DNA from: Thysanoteuthis rhombus
Taxonomy: Eukaryota; Mollusca; Cephalopoda; Oegopsida; Thysanoteuthidae
Reading direction: 5' to 3'
Length of the DNA stretch: 64,000 bases
Assembly: GCA_963457665.1 (NCBI GenBank)
Contig: OY735203.1
Coordinates: 19,473,203 to 19,537,202, forward strand
Below, piece after piece: positions 25,460 through 41,000 of this stretch; the first letter of the stretch is position 1; each line of letters opens with the position of its first letter. The notes under the pieces were generated by a model that saw only the letters and a program-made list of their open reading frames with translations, was not told the DNA's origin and ran no database searches. A program made the position numbers and the translations under genes.

Positions 25460-27900
25460 CGCCTTTGCGATAATCATGTAGCAGCAAATCTCATAAATAC
25501 TTGCACAAACTTGTCAGGATTCTCGCTGATCGAAATCATGTGATCGTTGCAATATACAGTTTTTACTCTGAATCTTGATTTTCTTGCAATATTTTGCAAA
25601 AGTCTCCAAAATCGATACAAGTATCCCTCTGATTGAAAAATCAATTAACACCTTCATATTTAAAAAAAAAATCTCTTCTCTTCCTGACCATCATGTTTAT
25701 CTTGGAGAGTTCAATTTGGCAAATTCATTTTTTATATTATTGATAGTTAAATCTCTAATCTCAGTACACGCCACTTTATCTTTTTTCGTTGATACTTATT
25801 TAGATTTGATACAAATTGTTTAAATACACTTTAACTGGACAATTATTTGTACTTGACTCATATCCGATTCGAGTGTCCTCTGTTCAACCACGCTTTTTTC
25901 CCTCTCAGTTTGTTATTAATTTTTGACCATGTACATTCCTCTTTTGAGAGTTGACCCATCCATCAATGCTCACTTGAAGTTGAAATCGACTTTAACTTTC
26001 CTATTGAAGAGTCCGTGTTTACTTTTCGTTTTTTTCCGATCAATATATTCTGGTTTCTCTTACGTTCTACCTTCAAAGATGCCAAGTTTCCTCTTTCTAT
26101 ATTTACTTCATGTATTTTTTTCAAATCAAATGTCTGCTATTGAGCTCGGTTTCTAATGATTTAGCTATTCTTTTGAATTATTATTTCCTTTTCATATCTT
26201 CCTGACTTATCGAGTCACGTTAGAGAATACAAAGGTATTTATATAAAGCATATGTGGTTAATGGTTAAATAGTTTTTTGATTCCTTTTATTGTTATACTC
26301 AACCCTCGCCGCCAATTACCAGTAGCGCACATTTATGGTTCCGAATCCCATTCCAACATTGTTGCTGTATTCTTTAACCTGTTCTTTAAAAATAGTTTTA
26401 TAACATCAATGTATTTGAGGAAGCTGATTATTCCCTTTGTGTTAATGCATTAGTAATCTTTGCTATATCAAAGTGATGTTTTATGTTATCATAATTAGTA
26501 CAAAAAGAAGGGAGAACAGACAATCCCCCACCCTGGAGAATCCCCGCTACTTTATACATGCTTCTTTTAATTTTTTTCCATGGCTGTAAAGTCTACTTCG
26601 CAGTTGTTCCTAAAGTTTGCCATTGGAGTATGTTGCTATAATGGATCATTCCGTGTGATGAATCGATCTTATTTCGAATAGTTTTTTTTTTTTTTTTTTT
26701 ATTCCTTGTTTCTTTCAGAAATCATCTGGTCAATGTAGATTGAGTCATTTAGGCCTTTGGTTCTCTCTCTAATACTTTCTGTACTTATGATTCGGGTCTT
26801 TCTTTCCCAGGAAAAATATATTCTATCTGCCCAGTCGAAAGGTTCACCACGTGATCGATCTGTATTTTTTTGCCAGGTTCCTCTTTCCAGTGTCCTGTCA
26901 GATGGTGTTTTAGGTATTCCATCCATTTTGAGACTTCAACTTTTTCGAGGCAACTTCAAAGTTTGTAATTATTCCGTCATTTAGTGTTACAAATATTGTA
27001 GAACGATATCCGTGGACACCATCGGGCCTCAGTGCTTTCCAATTATTTTTCGGAAAACGTTCTCAAGGTGGTTGCATTCAGCTCCATCGTTTCTCCTACC
27101 TGTGTGACCCCACTTGATTTTTTTTTATTCCATTTAACCATTTTGGTGCTTTTGTGTTCCTCTATACATTCCAATGCGTCCCTGGAAGAGTTATTATTCA
27201 GTGGTGTTTACATTTTTTTATCTTCTTTAATTCAGGTCTGGGTAAGATTTCTCCCGATTTTTTTTTTGTTTGTTTTATTTTGGAAAGTGTGGTTCTATCT
27301 ATGTCAGACAATCTTCTGTCAATGGTTTCGCCTTTTCAGTTGATACTTTTTGGTATGATTCTTCCTCTGGAACAGATATCCCTTTTTGTCTCATCTTGTA
27401 TTTGTCTTATAATCAGGCTTGTGGTCTGACCATCAGTGATATGTTTGTCAGTAATATTTTTTGTCCTCCTGCTTGAATTTGTCCTTACCAGTTTTGCAGC
27501 AGTTTATTTGAGATTGCTGAGCTTCGTTTTATTATGGGTTCTAGTATGCTTTAAAGCTGATCGACCTAATCAGTTGCTTATCTTACTCTTCCCCAAACGT
27601 AAGGAATGGCACCTTCTCTTCTTCTGCATTGATCATTTTGGGGTTTCTATACGGATCTTTTCCATTTGCTTCGAATGTCAACGCTCAATTACCGCCTTTG
27701 ACTAGAATTTCCGTCCAGAATTTTGTTCAGATCTATTTCAACTACGTTGTTCATCATGTTATAAGTGTGGGTGAGTCATGTTCCTTATCCCCAGACTTCC
27801 TGTTGTTCTATCTCTCATATACAGTTTTCATTTCAAATTTGTTTGACTTGGTCATCTTGCAGCTGCTTTGATGTCACTACTGTGGTCTTTTTCGTTCTTA
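25460..27900 (-). mobile_element. Second ancient LINE remnant or nest, endonuclease to reverse transcriptase (minus strand)
   Basis: On the minus strand, near 27410-27440, WSDHKPDYK resembles the SDHRL-V-K motif that ends the AP-type endonuclease of RTE/Jockey-like LINEs. Upstream, at 27550-27610, TFGEE-DKQLIRSISF resembles the family's YGLGERN-RG--L--F block. At about 26500-26560 GFSRVGDCLFSLLFVLIM resembles the RQGD-LSPLLF-L-M reverse transcriptase motif. At about 25480-25560 YCNDHMISISENPDKFVQVF resembles the catalytic YADD region. The last two motifs should lie about 150 bases apart but are about 1 kb apart, so either another insertion lies between them or two copies are mixed. Stops and frameshifts are everywhere. 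Motif matches are individually weak; their strand and order support the call. Confidence 0.5.
26682..26700. repeat. Poly(T) run
   Basis: 19 consecutive T on the plus strand inside the LINE-rich segment. It could be the poly(A) tail of a small minus-strand insertion, but no element body is identifiable next to it. Confidence 0.8.
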
Positions 27901-29229
27901 TTCACAGCATTTGTTGTCAGTAAAAACGTTGCGCACTCACTTCAGTTCTCTTAGTAATGTTATGAATGTATCGCTATCAGCGATTACGATACATACGATG
28001 CATTGTGATTGTAGCTTTATGAAATTTCTTTTTCTTCTTCGTCTCCGTCGATTATCATATGTAACACTACTGTTATCATAAGGTAGTGATAACAGATACA
28101 GAAGTAACAAAAGTAGATGTGATAACCAAACAGTCATAGAAAGTGGCGTATTAAAGCCTTTCTGAAGCCGTTTGTATTTTTCGTTCATTCTTTCTCCTCG
28201 ATTGTATATATTGATTGCTCCTAACGTCCTCTTCTCATCGTTGTATTTACTTATTCATATTTTTTCACCGAATTAGTTTTATCAATAATTGCATTCACTT
28301 TATATCCGCCTATGCTATCTAATCCGGTTAGTCATTGTATAGAAATACATCTCTGTAAATCATTATTAATAACTCTCATACTGCTGTTTGTATTCATACC
28401 AATTTTTCAGCTGCTTCGTGTGAACGTTGGTAAATGGTAGTAAAACCGTTTATAATGATGATTTAAAACTCTTCATGAAACGAATTAAATAATGCAATAA
28501 TCATTTTACATTTCAGTAGTTGACCATTAGCCCTAAAGTATCTAAATCTTCGAACCACGCCGAAGTTTTTGTTCTCTCTGTAAAGATTTTTTTTTCCTTT
28601 TCTTTTTGGCCTTCGGTCTGGGTTTAACGTATCGTGCACATTTAGACCAGTTAATGGAAGTGAAACACAGCAAGTGTCTCCAATTAATTCGCATAAGAAG
28701 CTCAAGGTGGTGCTGAAGCCAAGGAGATTTTATTGTTGGGTTTTTGAACGAGTAGCAATGACACGGAGAGTAGGCAGAATGATAGATAGCGCTAGTATAG
28801 AAGAGGTATAAGGCTTGAAAACAAGAGAAAAAAAAACCCAAAATTGGAAATATTCCAAGACAGAGTGGAATAAAGAGGTGAATATGGAAATATATGAAGT
28901 GTAAAGTTATCAGAAAATGAAAGTTTTTCTCTGTGATAAGCATTAATTGGTGTTATACAAATCAGTAGATAAATATTCTCAAAACACGGTGTCTGAAAGG
29001 TCGGAGCCAATTCTCTTTTTCAAGTTACTTATATTTGTTATTTTCTGAATAAATGGCACTTGACAGAGTAGACTTAAACTTTCAAAAACAGATTTTGTGA
29101 CCTAGACTCTGAGAGCCAATGATGAAATCAGTCATCATTACCAGCCCATTCATCTATTATAGCTATCATTGGTAATGACAAACAAACGTTAACCAATGTT
29201 AATGACAAAATTTAAGTATCTTATCGATA

Positions 29230-29231
<2 letters not shown>
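27901..29231. other. Unassigned sequence
   Basis: No gene recognised. Any 5' part of the LINE to the left would lie here, but I cannot identify it. Confidence 0.4.
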
Positions 29232-29316
<85 letters not shown>

Positions 29317-29317
29317 T
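29232..29317. repeat. (TA)n(TG)n microsatellite
   Basis: About 33 TA units, then about 10 TG units, directly next to the 3' side of the SINE at 29318-29470. It may have started as that element's tail. Confidence 0.95.
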
Positions 29318-29470
29318 GTGTCATCCATGGACAGCTGTTTCGATGTATTATATCTCTTCAGTGTGGCTATAGACTTTATATCACCCAGTACCATGAGGCA
29401 GAATTGAAACCCTCACATCAGACCCGGAGGCCGATATCCAACCTCTGGACTCCGGAACTGGGTGGTCAGT
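29318..29470 (-). mobile_element. tRNA-derived SINE (minus strand)
   Basis: On the minus strand the sequence GTCCAGAGGTTGG (complement of 29438-29450) resembles a polymerase III A box. GGTTTCAATTC (complement of 29401-29411) resembles the B box consensus GGTTCGANTCC. The overall order resembles a tRNA gene with the B box about 40 bases after the A box. An 8-base perfect inverted repeat, CACCCAGT at 29382-29389 and ACTGGGTG at 29457-29464, closes the structure where a tRNA acceptor stem would be. A body of about 65 bases follows down to 29318 and then the TG/TA microsatellite. The T stem does not pair well, so this is not a functional tRNA. The family name is unknown to me. Confidence 0.6.
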
Positions 29471-30681
29471 AAGGCTGAATTTGAGCGATATATTCATTTA
29501 CACAGAAACTCCTCATTCACCAGAGTGCTCTATTCCTATGGAAGAACATTCCATAGGCTTACAATGGATGAGTTACCTCCCTTAAAGAGTGTTCAACCCT
29601 GAATGGAGGAGCATTAATTATATTCTGCAGATTCTTTCATTCTTTAGATTCTTTCACTCCTTAGGTATACATCTTGCAAGCAATTCTAATATGTGATCGG
29701 AACCAAAAATGTTCTATGGTCATACAAAGAGAGGTGGAAGTAGCAAGTAAGTGCTGTGTGGTGCATCGTATCATTGTTTCGCCGTGATTTCTCAATAATG
29801 GAGGACCTGGAGTCGTAGCTGACAATCAGTGTAATATTTTCTATTCTTCGACTTCAAGTCGTTTATTAACTCAGAGGGACAACAGAGATAAAACACGCCA
29901 AGAATTTTCGAACTCCCCAGTAAGAGTCCATTTCGAATGACGATAGTTTCTGAGGTATTAAAACAATCAATGAAAAACTCTACGCTTAGAAGACATTGTG
30001 TTTAATTGTTGTTCATGTTCATCAAATTTCTATATTGTAGTACAGTGAAAAGAGAAGCCATTATTATGACAATACCTACCAACACGAGAATGGAAAATAG
30101 ATCTTTCATCGAGGACATACCTACTCAGAGGAGAATGCAACGGACAATAACCTGAAAAAAAAAACAGCTGAAACATTGTGAAGACACTGAAACGACCAAG
30201 AATTTTTTTTGAAAACAATGTAAAATTGATTCACTTGTTTTATATTCTTCCATGTATAAATTATTTTCACAAAAAATATGGAAAGATAAAATTACCAAGA
30301 TCTCTTTAAATCATGTACCGTGCCTAACAGCCCGACACATTCTTCTAAGACATACGGTAAACAATCTGCTTGCTTGCGCGTAGAATTGCGATTGTTCTCG
30401 ACTAATTTCTTTCGTATCTCCCATTTTTACACATATCGCTGCTATCAAAGGAATGAACAAGGTTAAGAATCGTAAAGAGTATTCATGTTTGTTTGGAACA
30501 AAGTCTGACGAATCATCATGTATGAACGTAATTCGTTTATCACTTTCTCTTCACAAGTTCAAAACCAAAGGAAATAGGTATTGTCATAGCAGACTTTAGA
30601 AATAGCGGCAGAAGTGAAGTCACTACCATCCCTTAAGGGCAAAGTTTACAAAAGGTAAACAAGTTAATCGGCTCTTACGAC

Positions 30682-30683
<2 letters not shown>
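29471..30683. other. Unassigned sequence
   Basis: No gene or known repeat recognised in about 1.2 kb. Confidence 0.4.
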
Positions 30684-30730
<47 letters not shown>

Positions 30731-30760
30731 TAGATATAGATATATATATACATAATAGGT
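30684..30760. repeat. (TA)n/(GATA)n microsatellite
   Basis: About 23 TA units then TAGATAGATATAGA and further TATA-rich sequence. Confidence 0.9.
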
Positions 30761-30949
30761 ATATATATACATAAATAAATAAATTAATTAATGACGGGGA
30801 TCAATAACCTCGTGTACGCTAGTACAAACACGGTAACATATATATTTACGACTCAGGAAGAAACCCCAAACAACAAGTACACAAAATATGTCTGGGAGAT
30901 GAAATTTTTAGGAAAACATATCCTTTAGTTATAGAGCGACGAAGTATTA

Positions 30950-32070
30950 TTGAAAATCACATCGCACATGGACAGACCACGAGCCAGACTATGGGACAAA
31001 TACAAGATAAGATTAAAAGGGATACCCGTTGCAGTGGAAGAAATACACTAAAGAAGATTAGCTAAAGAAGCAAGACTCAACATATATAGACAAAAGCTTG
31101 CAAAATACAAACAGAAACCGGACTTTCCAAAACAACAAAGGAAATTTTACCAAAAGCTGAATGAATGAAGATAAGAAAAACAAAACATAAAACCAGACGC
31201 CACATACACATGAAAATTATGGAACGACATATGGGGATGTCGAAAGAGACACAAAGAATCACAAATATGGATGAATAACAATAGAAAAGAATTCTGAGAC
31301 GTAGAAAGAAGGGATTGGGAAATAAAATTGGATGATAAAAAAAAATCGGTTAAAAAGCCAACTGGAGAGCACCAGGACCTGGTGATATCAGTAAATATTG
31401 GTCCGGGAAATATTCCCTATTCTACTTTAGGAACTGATTCAACAATTTTAAAGTTTTTTTAAGTAAAAGCAAGACCTTGGAGTTGAAGAACCCCATTTGA
31501 AAGACACGGAAAAGGCAAACCGGGCTTGAAACTATAGACCAATAATGTTTTAGCACTGATGCAGGAAATATTTGACTGAGCGATTAGGAGATAGACTATT
31601 TCTTTCTATTGAAACAAAAACTGAAGCCATTATTACTGACAGTATACAGAAAGAGAACTAAAAGATCTGATTACTTGCTCAATATTGACCCGATGATTTT
31701 TTCTTGGAAGGAAGACAGGATGGTGGAAATTGGATGAGTTCATTATGAATAAGCATATAACATGATCCCACTTAAACGAGTAGCCGAAGGTCTCCAGATA
31801 TTCATGATTGACAAATTAGTAAGGAGAACCAAAGCGAGCTCAATGCAAAAGTCGGAAGTAAAAACTGTCCCTTCTGCTATTTTTACCTCAGTTTAAACAG
31901 TAATGATTACCGATTCTCTAACACTAAGTGAAAGTTCAACAACATTTCGTAAATACAGGATATAAAAATATTTGCAAAGAATACGGGAAGGACACAATAC
32001 TGTTCGACCGAGTTTTAGAATTACAATGTTGAAATTGAAATGTAATCTTTTAGTACTACTAATGCATCTT
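30950..32070 (+). mobile_element. Decayed Dong/R4-like LINE body with reverse transcriptase (plus strand)
   Basis: Plus-strand frames give LNIYRQKLAKYKQKPDFPKQ followed by QRKFYQKLNE near 31075-31165, matching the arm before the reverse transcriptase in Dong/R4 elements (pattern R-KFYR-L). LWNDIWG...HKESQIWMNN near 31215-31270 matches their W--IW----H---A-W block. APGPGDISKYWS near 31370-31400 matches APGPD--Q-YW. CFSTDAGN near 31550 matches the CL-TMYK block. YNMIPL near 31755-31775 sits where motif A (YKKAYDSVP) is expected. Many stops and shifts show it is long dead. The C-terminal zinc knuckle and endonuclease, intact at 14.3 kb in another copy, are missing because an RTE fragment follows. 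Confidence 0.6.
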
Positions 32071-32420
32071 CTCAAAAGTCACTTATGGAGCTGACACATG
32101 TAACCTAACTAAGAGACAAACCTGCAAACTGAGAAGCATGCAACGTGTGCATGAGGGAATTATGCTCAACCTCACATGGGGAAATCAAAAGATAAAACAA
32201 TCTATCTGGAAGAAAACGGGGGTCCGAGAGATAATAGAATCCATTAGAAAATTCAAATAGCAATGAGGTGGTCATATTGTAAGAATGAAAGACAACTGAT
32301 GGACATCACGACTCACAACATAGATCCCTAGAGACGACTTGGGCAGTAATGGTCGTAAGAAACACAGTAAAAATGGTATCTCGCCTAGTATGCAAAATGT
32401 GAAACAGTATGAGGTTCCGA
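32071..32420 (+). mobile_element. RTE-type LINE 3' fragment (plus strand)
   Basis: The plus strand reads VTYGADTCNLTKRQTCKLRS, then MQRVHEGIMLNLTWG, GVREIIESIRKFK and GGHIVRM. This is the RTE C-terminal series TYGAETW-LTKRQ--KLR--QRA-ER-ML---, T-V-DII--I---KW and WAGHIAR. Stops interrupt it after RKFK. It begins abruptly at about 32071, immediately after the Dong/R4-like body and in the same orientation. Confidence 0.75.
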
Positions 32421-34179
32421 GGGATTCCAGGTACCCATTTCTTTATTTGTAAGTTTAGGTTGACCACGGGAAAATCTTCATCCACATACAGGCCCAAATA
32501 TGAAAACTGATGTTGGAATCAGAAAAGTGGAAAAGCTGATGACGGAACCTATATCAAGCTTCCATCAAACCCTAACCATATCATGACACTAACAGAAAAA
32601 TTTGATAAGGCCCTCTAAAATAGTTTTTTTAAATTATTTAGAGTTAAAAGTAAGAAGTAGTTGTATTTCACTCAGATATTTGCAGAGAACTCATAGTTGT
32701 TAGATAATACAACTCTATACGACTTTATGTTTTAGTATCATTATCAATGACTGCTGAAGCTTAAACAGAATTTTTGAAAAGGACACAAAGTCAAAACATC
32801 TTAACAAACTACGTTTGTACGTTTGCAAAAAGAAGAATGAGAATAAGAGCATAAAAGAGTAGGAACATGAGCTCGAATGAAAAGTCTATCTCAAAAGTGA
32901 TTAGATCGACTGTAACTTTTCCTCATTCGTATTAAGTGGTGATGAGGTATTAATTCGTTCCCCGTCGTCAGTCAAGTCAGAGAGTTCGTTGGTCAACTCT
33001 GAGGATAAAAAATGATATTTACATTATCTGTAGTTGCTTACGGCGCCTGGTTTACGCAGTTGATCCGACATTTAAATACTATCCAGGCTCAACTTTGTTT
33101 AACTTATGTGATCGAACAACACAATTTAGTTGTCTGATAAAACAAATCAGAGGGTACTCCATTGAATACTTTCATATCATCACCTTAGAAAGGAAAATAT
33201 TGTGGTGAGTACTTATCAGGATCATCATCTTTTGATTCTTAGTAAAGTAAAACGTGAAAATATAGTTCCTTCACCTGGAGAAACTCATTTTTTAAATCTA
33301 CTCACTAGGAAATGAGTTTCTGCATTTACTGATAATGTATTTTAAGATAAGTGTGATCGCTTATTAACACATTTTCATAAAAATACTTGTGAAAAGATAT
33401 CTGCATTAAAATGGAAAAACATGTTTATCCTTTCTTTTAAATCCATTTGTTGAAAACCTTTTCAATTGTTATCACTAACATCGAATATCGATATGTTACA
33501 ATAAGAGTTGAGTAGAATGGGTTCAGAATTTTAGAAAAAAAAATTGCTGCATCGGTTTTCTCATTCAGAATCCATTAGATGAAGCCGAGATAGAGCCATT
33601 AGTTTCGTTAATGGTAACAGTCCAACATTATCTGGATCCTCATCTGCAATTTTTTTTTATCTGTTACTTCTGCGTTATTTTCTTGCACCAATTATCAATA
33701 TCTTCAATTATGGTTTTCCTTCTCACTGATGAAACTTTCCCGTCTTACACCCTTGCAATGTTATCTTCTGATCATTTTACCAGTCATCTCTTCTCTTTTT
33801 CTTTAGGTTCTTGTCATTCCTTTTATTCTTTCCTATCATTCTGCAACGCTCATTCGTTATATATTTGGTCTCACCCTCATCATTCAAGTGTTTGTCACAT
33901 GTCTTCCCATTACCGTCCTCTGTATGTATCAGTCTCTTATTGTTGTTTATCTTATACAACTGAATTTAATTCTTCTCATTTTCTGAGAATTTTTTTTTCA
34001 TTTTTCATTTATTTATCTTGTGTCTGATCATCATTTCCATGTTTGTACTCATTCTTCACATTCCTGCTTTCTTTACATCTGGTTTATTCCCCTTTGAAAC
34101 TCTTCGAATATTTTTCTTATCATTCGTTTATTTTGATTTGCATCAATTTCAAATTGTTTCCGTTACAATCGAATCACAT
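32421..34179. other. Unassigned sequence
   Basis: The 138-codon plus-strand frame at 33611-34027 is rich in S, F, Y and H in a pyrimidine-biased stretch and shows no domain, so it is not called. Confidence 0.4.
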
Positions 34180-34400
34180 AAGACGAACCAGCTGTAGCAT
34201 AATGAGTTAAACAACGTCCAACCTGATCAGGACCTATATGAGTGACCAAATGGGTTGACTCGCTGCTGTAATATACATGGGATCATGTAATGAGACTCAA
34301 GTAGCGATCCCATTAATATCCCTAGCTGAATAATGCAAGGTGATTCCCCACACACCACAACTCCCACTGGACACTGACTTGCTTGGCTGCGATCGATAAG
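34180..34400 (+). mobile_element. Possible second tRNA-derived SINE
   Basis: TGTAGCATAATGAG at 34193-34206 resembles an A box and GGGTTGACTCG at 34252-34262 resembles a B box, about 55 bases apart on the plus strand. No tail or target duplication is clear, so this is tentative. Confidence 0.3.
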
Positions 34401-38279
<3,879 letters not shown>

Positions 38280-39045
38280 CAAGCTTTTAATATTCCTGTC
38301 TGTTTCTTTCGTGCATTCTTTGAATTTAATTCTTTTTTTTCTTTGTTTTTAGTCTATTTCTTTAATGAATTTTCTCATTTTTCAGTATTTTTTTTCTTTT
38401 GTAATTTGTACTCAGTACACTTATTGAAATATTTTTCCCCTGCTATTGTTTTTTTGTAATCATATTGTCCTTCATCCTTTCTTTTCCCCCCATTTTCCCC
38501 TTTCTTCTTTCGGTGTTTGCTTTTCCCATCTCTTTCCGCACTTTTTTTTATCTCTTTTTGCTCTTTACGTAAGAGAGTTCTTTGTTTTCTTTCCCTCTTG
38601 GCTGTTTCTATCCTCCTCGCTTTTTTTCTCTTTCCATTTCTTTTTTTCATTTTTTTTTTTTGCTTCTCTTTCTTTCTTTCTTCCTTTCTTCCTTTTTTTA
38701 TTTTTGCCTCCCTATGCGTTTATTCTTCTCGCCTTTTTTATATTACTTGAGGGATTTTTTTCATCTTGTTTCTTTTTTTTCTTTTTTTGTATCTATTTCC
38801 TTTTTTTCTTCCCCATTCAACTTCCTCTTTGTCTTCCTCTCTTTCTTTCTTCTTTCCTTTTTTGCCTTCTTTCTTTGTCAATTTTATTCCGTGGTCTTCC
38901 AGTTATTTTGCGTTGTTTTCATTTTATTTATTCATTATTTTTTTTACTTAGAATGAGATCAGTAATTCTGTCAGCATCATGTTCCTTCTTTAAAACCTCT
39001 TTCTCTCCCTCTGTCTCTCTCTCCCTCTTTATCTCATGATTCTCT
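38280..39045. repeat. Long polypyrimidine tract
   Basis: About 770 bases dominated by T and C on the plus strand in irregular TTTC, TTCC and TCTC mixtures, with rare purines. The long F/S/L-rich plus-strand frames (up to 197 codons, 38446-39039) are a by-product of the composition; there is no Met-led conserved domain. No fixed unit length is visible. Confidence 0.8.
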
Positions 39046-39966
39046 CCTGATATATGAAATACTTATCAGCTTACGTAAGTGAGGGAACAAAGGAGGATAT
39101 GCTTTTTTCCTGCATGTATTTCTAAACTGTTTATTCTCTTTCCTATGTGCGATAAAATAAGTTCCAAATAGAAAACTTATTTTATTGATTGTGTGTGTTG
39201 GAGGGGTGGTGGTCAGTGACAACAGACATTTTTTGAATTGCTCACTATCTTTCCGAATCTCCATCTAGCTGCCTTGATTTAAGAGTTCAAGTCTGTAAGT
39301 TATTATGGATGAGAATTTAATATGTATATATACTTGTATGATTTTATAAAAATGAGGAGTATTTCTCTTTTTGTTTGTTTGTATCTTCAGTTTTTATCAG
39401 CCAACTAGAAGCTCAAAATTTGCGTATAAGGATAAATTGACTCCAGTGTGAACATAGGGTAGAATATGATACGTTTGGTGACGTCTTTACCAATCGTAGG
39501 TTTTTGTAAATCCTGGCATTTTTAAATCAAAGCCTTAGAGCTTCCAATTTGTGTTTAAAGGTATCTTGATCCAAAGATGAAATAACAATGCCCTTTAAAG
39601 TCAATTTAAAATCTAGAATAATTTAGTGGGATTGGGTCAACTTTGTTACTTTCAACCTACCTGTAGCTTTGAGAAGTTTCTATTAGGATAAGTGTTGATT
39701 ACAATTCCTCCATCACAACGTCGAATAACCAGTTATTATTTGTAACCAAAATAACTGAGACTCAATATCAGTCCGAGCTAACAACTATATTAAAAGGACA
39801 TCATGATTCGAGATATGATTATATTTGATCCATATTGCATGGAAACTATGGTGGAAGATCTTTTTAAGATAAATATGGTTATAATTTCAGTGTAAAACAT
39901 ACTGACTTTCTGAGCACCTTTTGTTAACAACTTTTGACATTGTTTTTTTTCTCTCCATTTTTAAAT
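39046..39966. other. Unassigned sequence
   Basis: No gene recognised. A weak resemblance between segments starting near 39408, 39538 and 39665 (tagaagctc/tagagcttcc-like, spacing about 130) is too poor to name. Confidence 0.4.
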
Positions 39967-40103
39967 TGTGTGTGTGTGTGTGTGTTTACACCCACCCACA
40001 TATACATATGTCTATACATACATACATATCATACATGTTTAAGCACGTGTACAGAAATATAAATGTGTGCGTGTTTGCACACACACACAGAGTCAAATAC
40101 ACT

Positions 40104-40134
<31 letters not shown>

Positions 40135-40180
40135 GTGTGTGTGTGTGGGTGGGTGGGTGTGTATGTGTGTGTGTGTTTAC
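39967..40180. repeat. Inverted microsatellite cluster (TG)n...(CA)n(TA)n(TG)n
   Basis: TG units at 39967-39986, CA units at 40078-40120, TA units near 40121-40134 and TG units to about 40173. The CA-TA-TG part is self-complementary. Confidence 0.85.
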
Positions 40181-40494
40181 GATTTCCCAGAGAGGAGTTC
40201 ATTTGTGTGCACCCTTCATTGCATTGATGCATGCAGGTACACTGCTTCCTAAAACTCAGGCAATGATTTCAACCCCCAACGCTGAAATATCCAAGTAATC
40301 CATTGTTTTGATTTCTTAAATGATTCATAAGAGCATTTGACCTGACCATAATGTATACACATCCGTAACATGACGGATTTTTTTATTCAATAAAAAAATT
40401 GAAACATGCTTCTTTTTGAATCAAAGTTAACAAGTGACATAAACATCTTCAGTCGAGTTTTATCGTTTTGTTGTTGTTTTCTAACTTCACAGGA
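40181..40494. other. Unassigned sequence
   Basis: No gene or repeat recognised. Confidence 0.4.
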
Positions 40495-41000
40495 TTTAGT
40501 CAAAATTGTCTATTGTCAATACTTTGTAGCATTACCAGAACTGTTGAATAATCATAGAATCAGATCTGCCATGACTTGAACCAAACGATGTTGGATCGAA
40601 TCGGGCATATCAATCATTGATGTTAATTTAGCTTTTTCGAGATCCCAAATTAAATTGTCCCAACCTTCAAAATTTTTTTTGAATCATCTTCATACATTTT
40701 CAAAGGTGTTGAGATCCAAGCCTAACTAAAACCTTCATCAATTGCCAGTAATTGTTGCATCACTGCTCCAGCATTATCCACCTTAAATATAAACTGTCAA
40801 CCACTGTTCCTAATACTTTCAGCTGTTTAATTCACATCCCTGGCATATTCACGCATTATCATGGGTTCAACTGCCTGTCAACGTACGGGAGTTTCATTTT
40901 TTTATCATATTTTACACCTCCAAATAAAGATTTGAAACGTTTTCTCGAGTAATTAAGGCTATTGCAGTTGATCTCCTTTTTTTCTGCTTGACTTCAAATG
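40495..41000 (-). mobile_element. Possible Tc1/mariner-superfamily transposase remnant (minus strand)
   Basis: On the minus strand GGVKYDKKMKLPYV near 40880-40925 resembles the GVV--GKKMPP block of mariner-like transposases. Further on, the frames around 40540-40700 give SMIDMPDSIQHRLVQVMADL and then GNATKY, in the place of the family's closing D-MP-R---V----GG-TKY. The catalytic aspartates are not clearly recoverable and no terminal inverted repeats were found. Several stops break the frame. Confidence 0.35.

Noticed and set aside
33611-34027. 138-codon plus-strand frame rich in S, F, H and Y
   Set aside because: It sits in pyrimidine-biased DNA and shows no domain or pattern beyond composition.
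38446-39039. 197-codon plus-strand frame, the longest in this part
   Set aside because: It consists almost wholly of F, S, L and P from the polypyrimidine tract; composition explains its openness.
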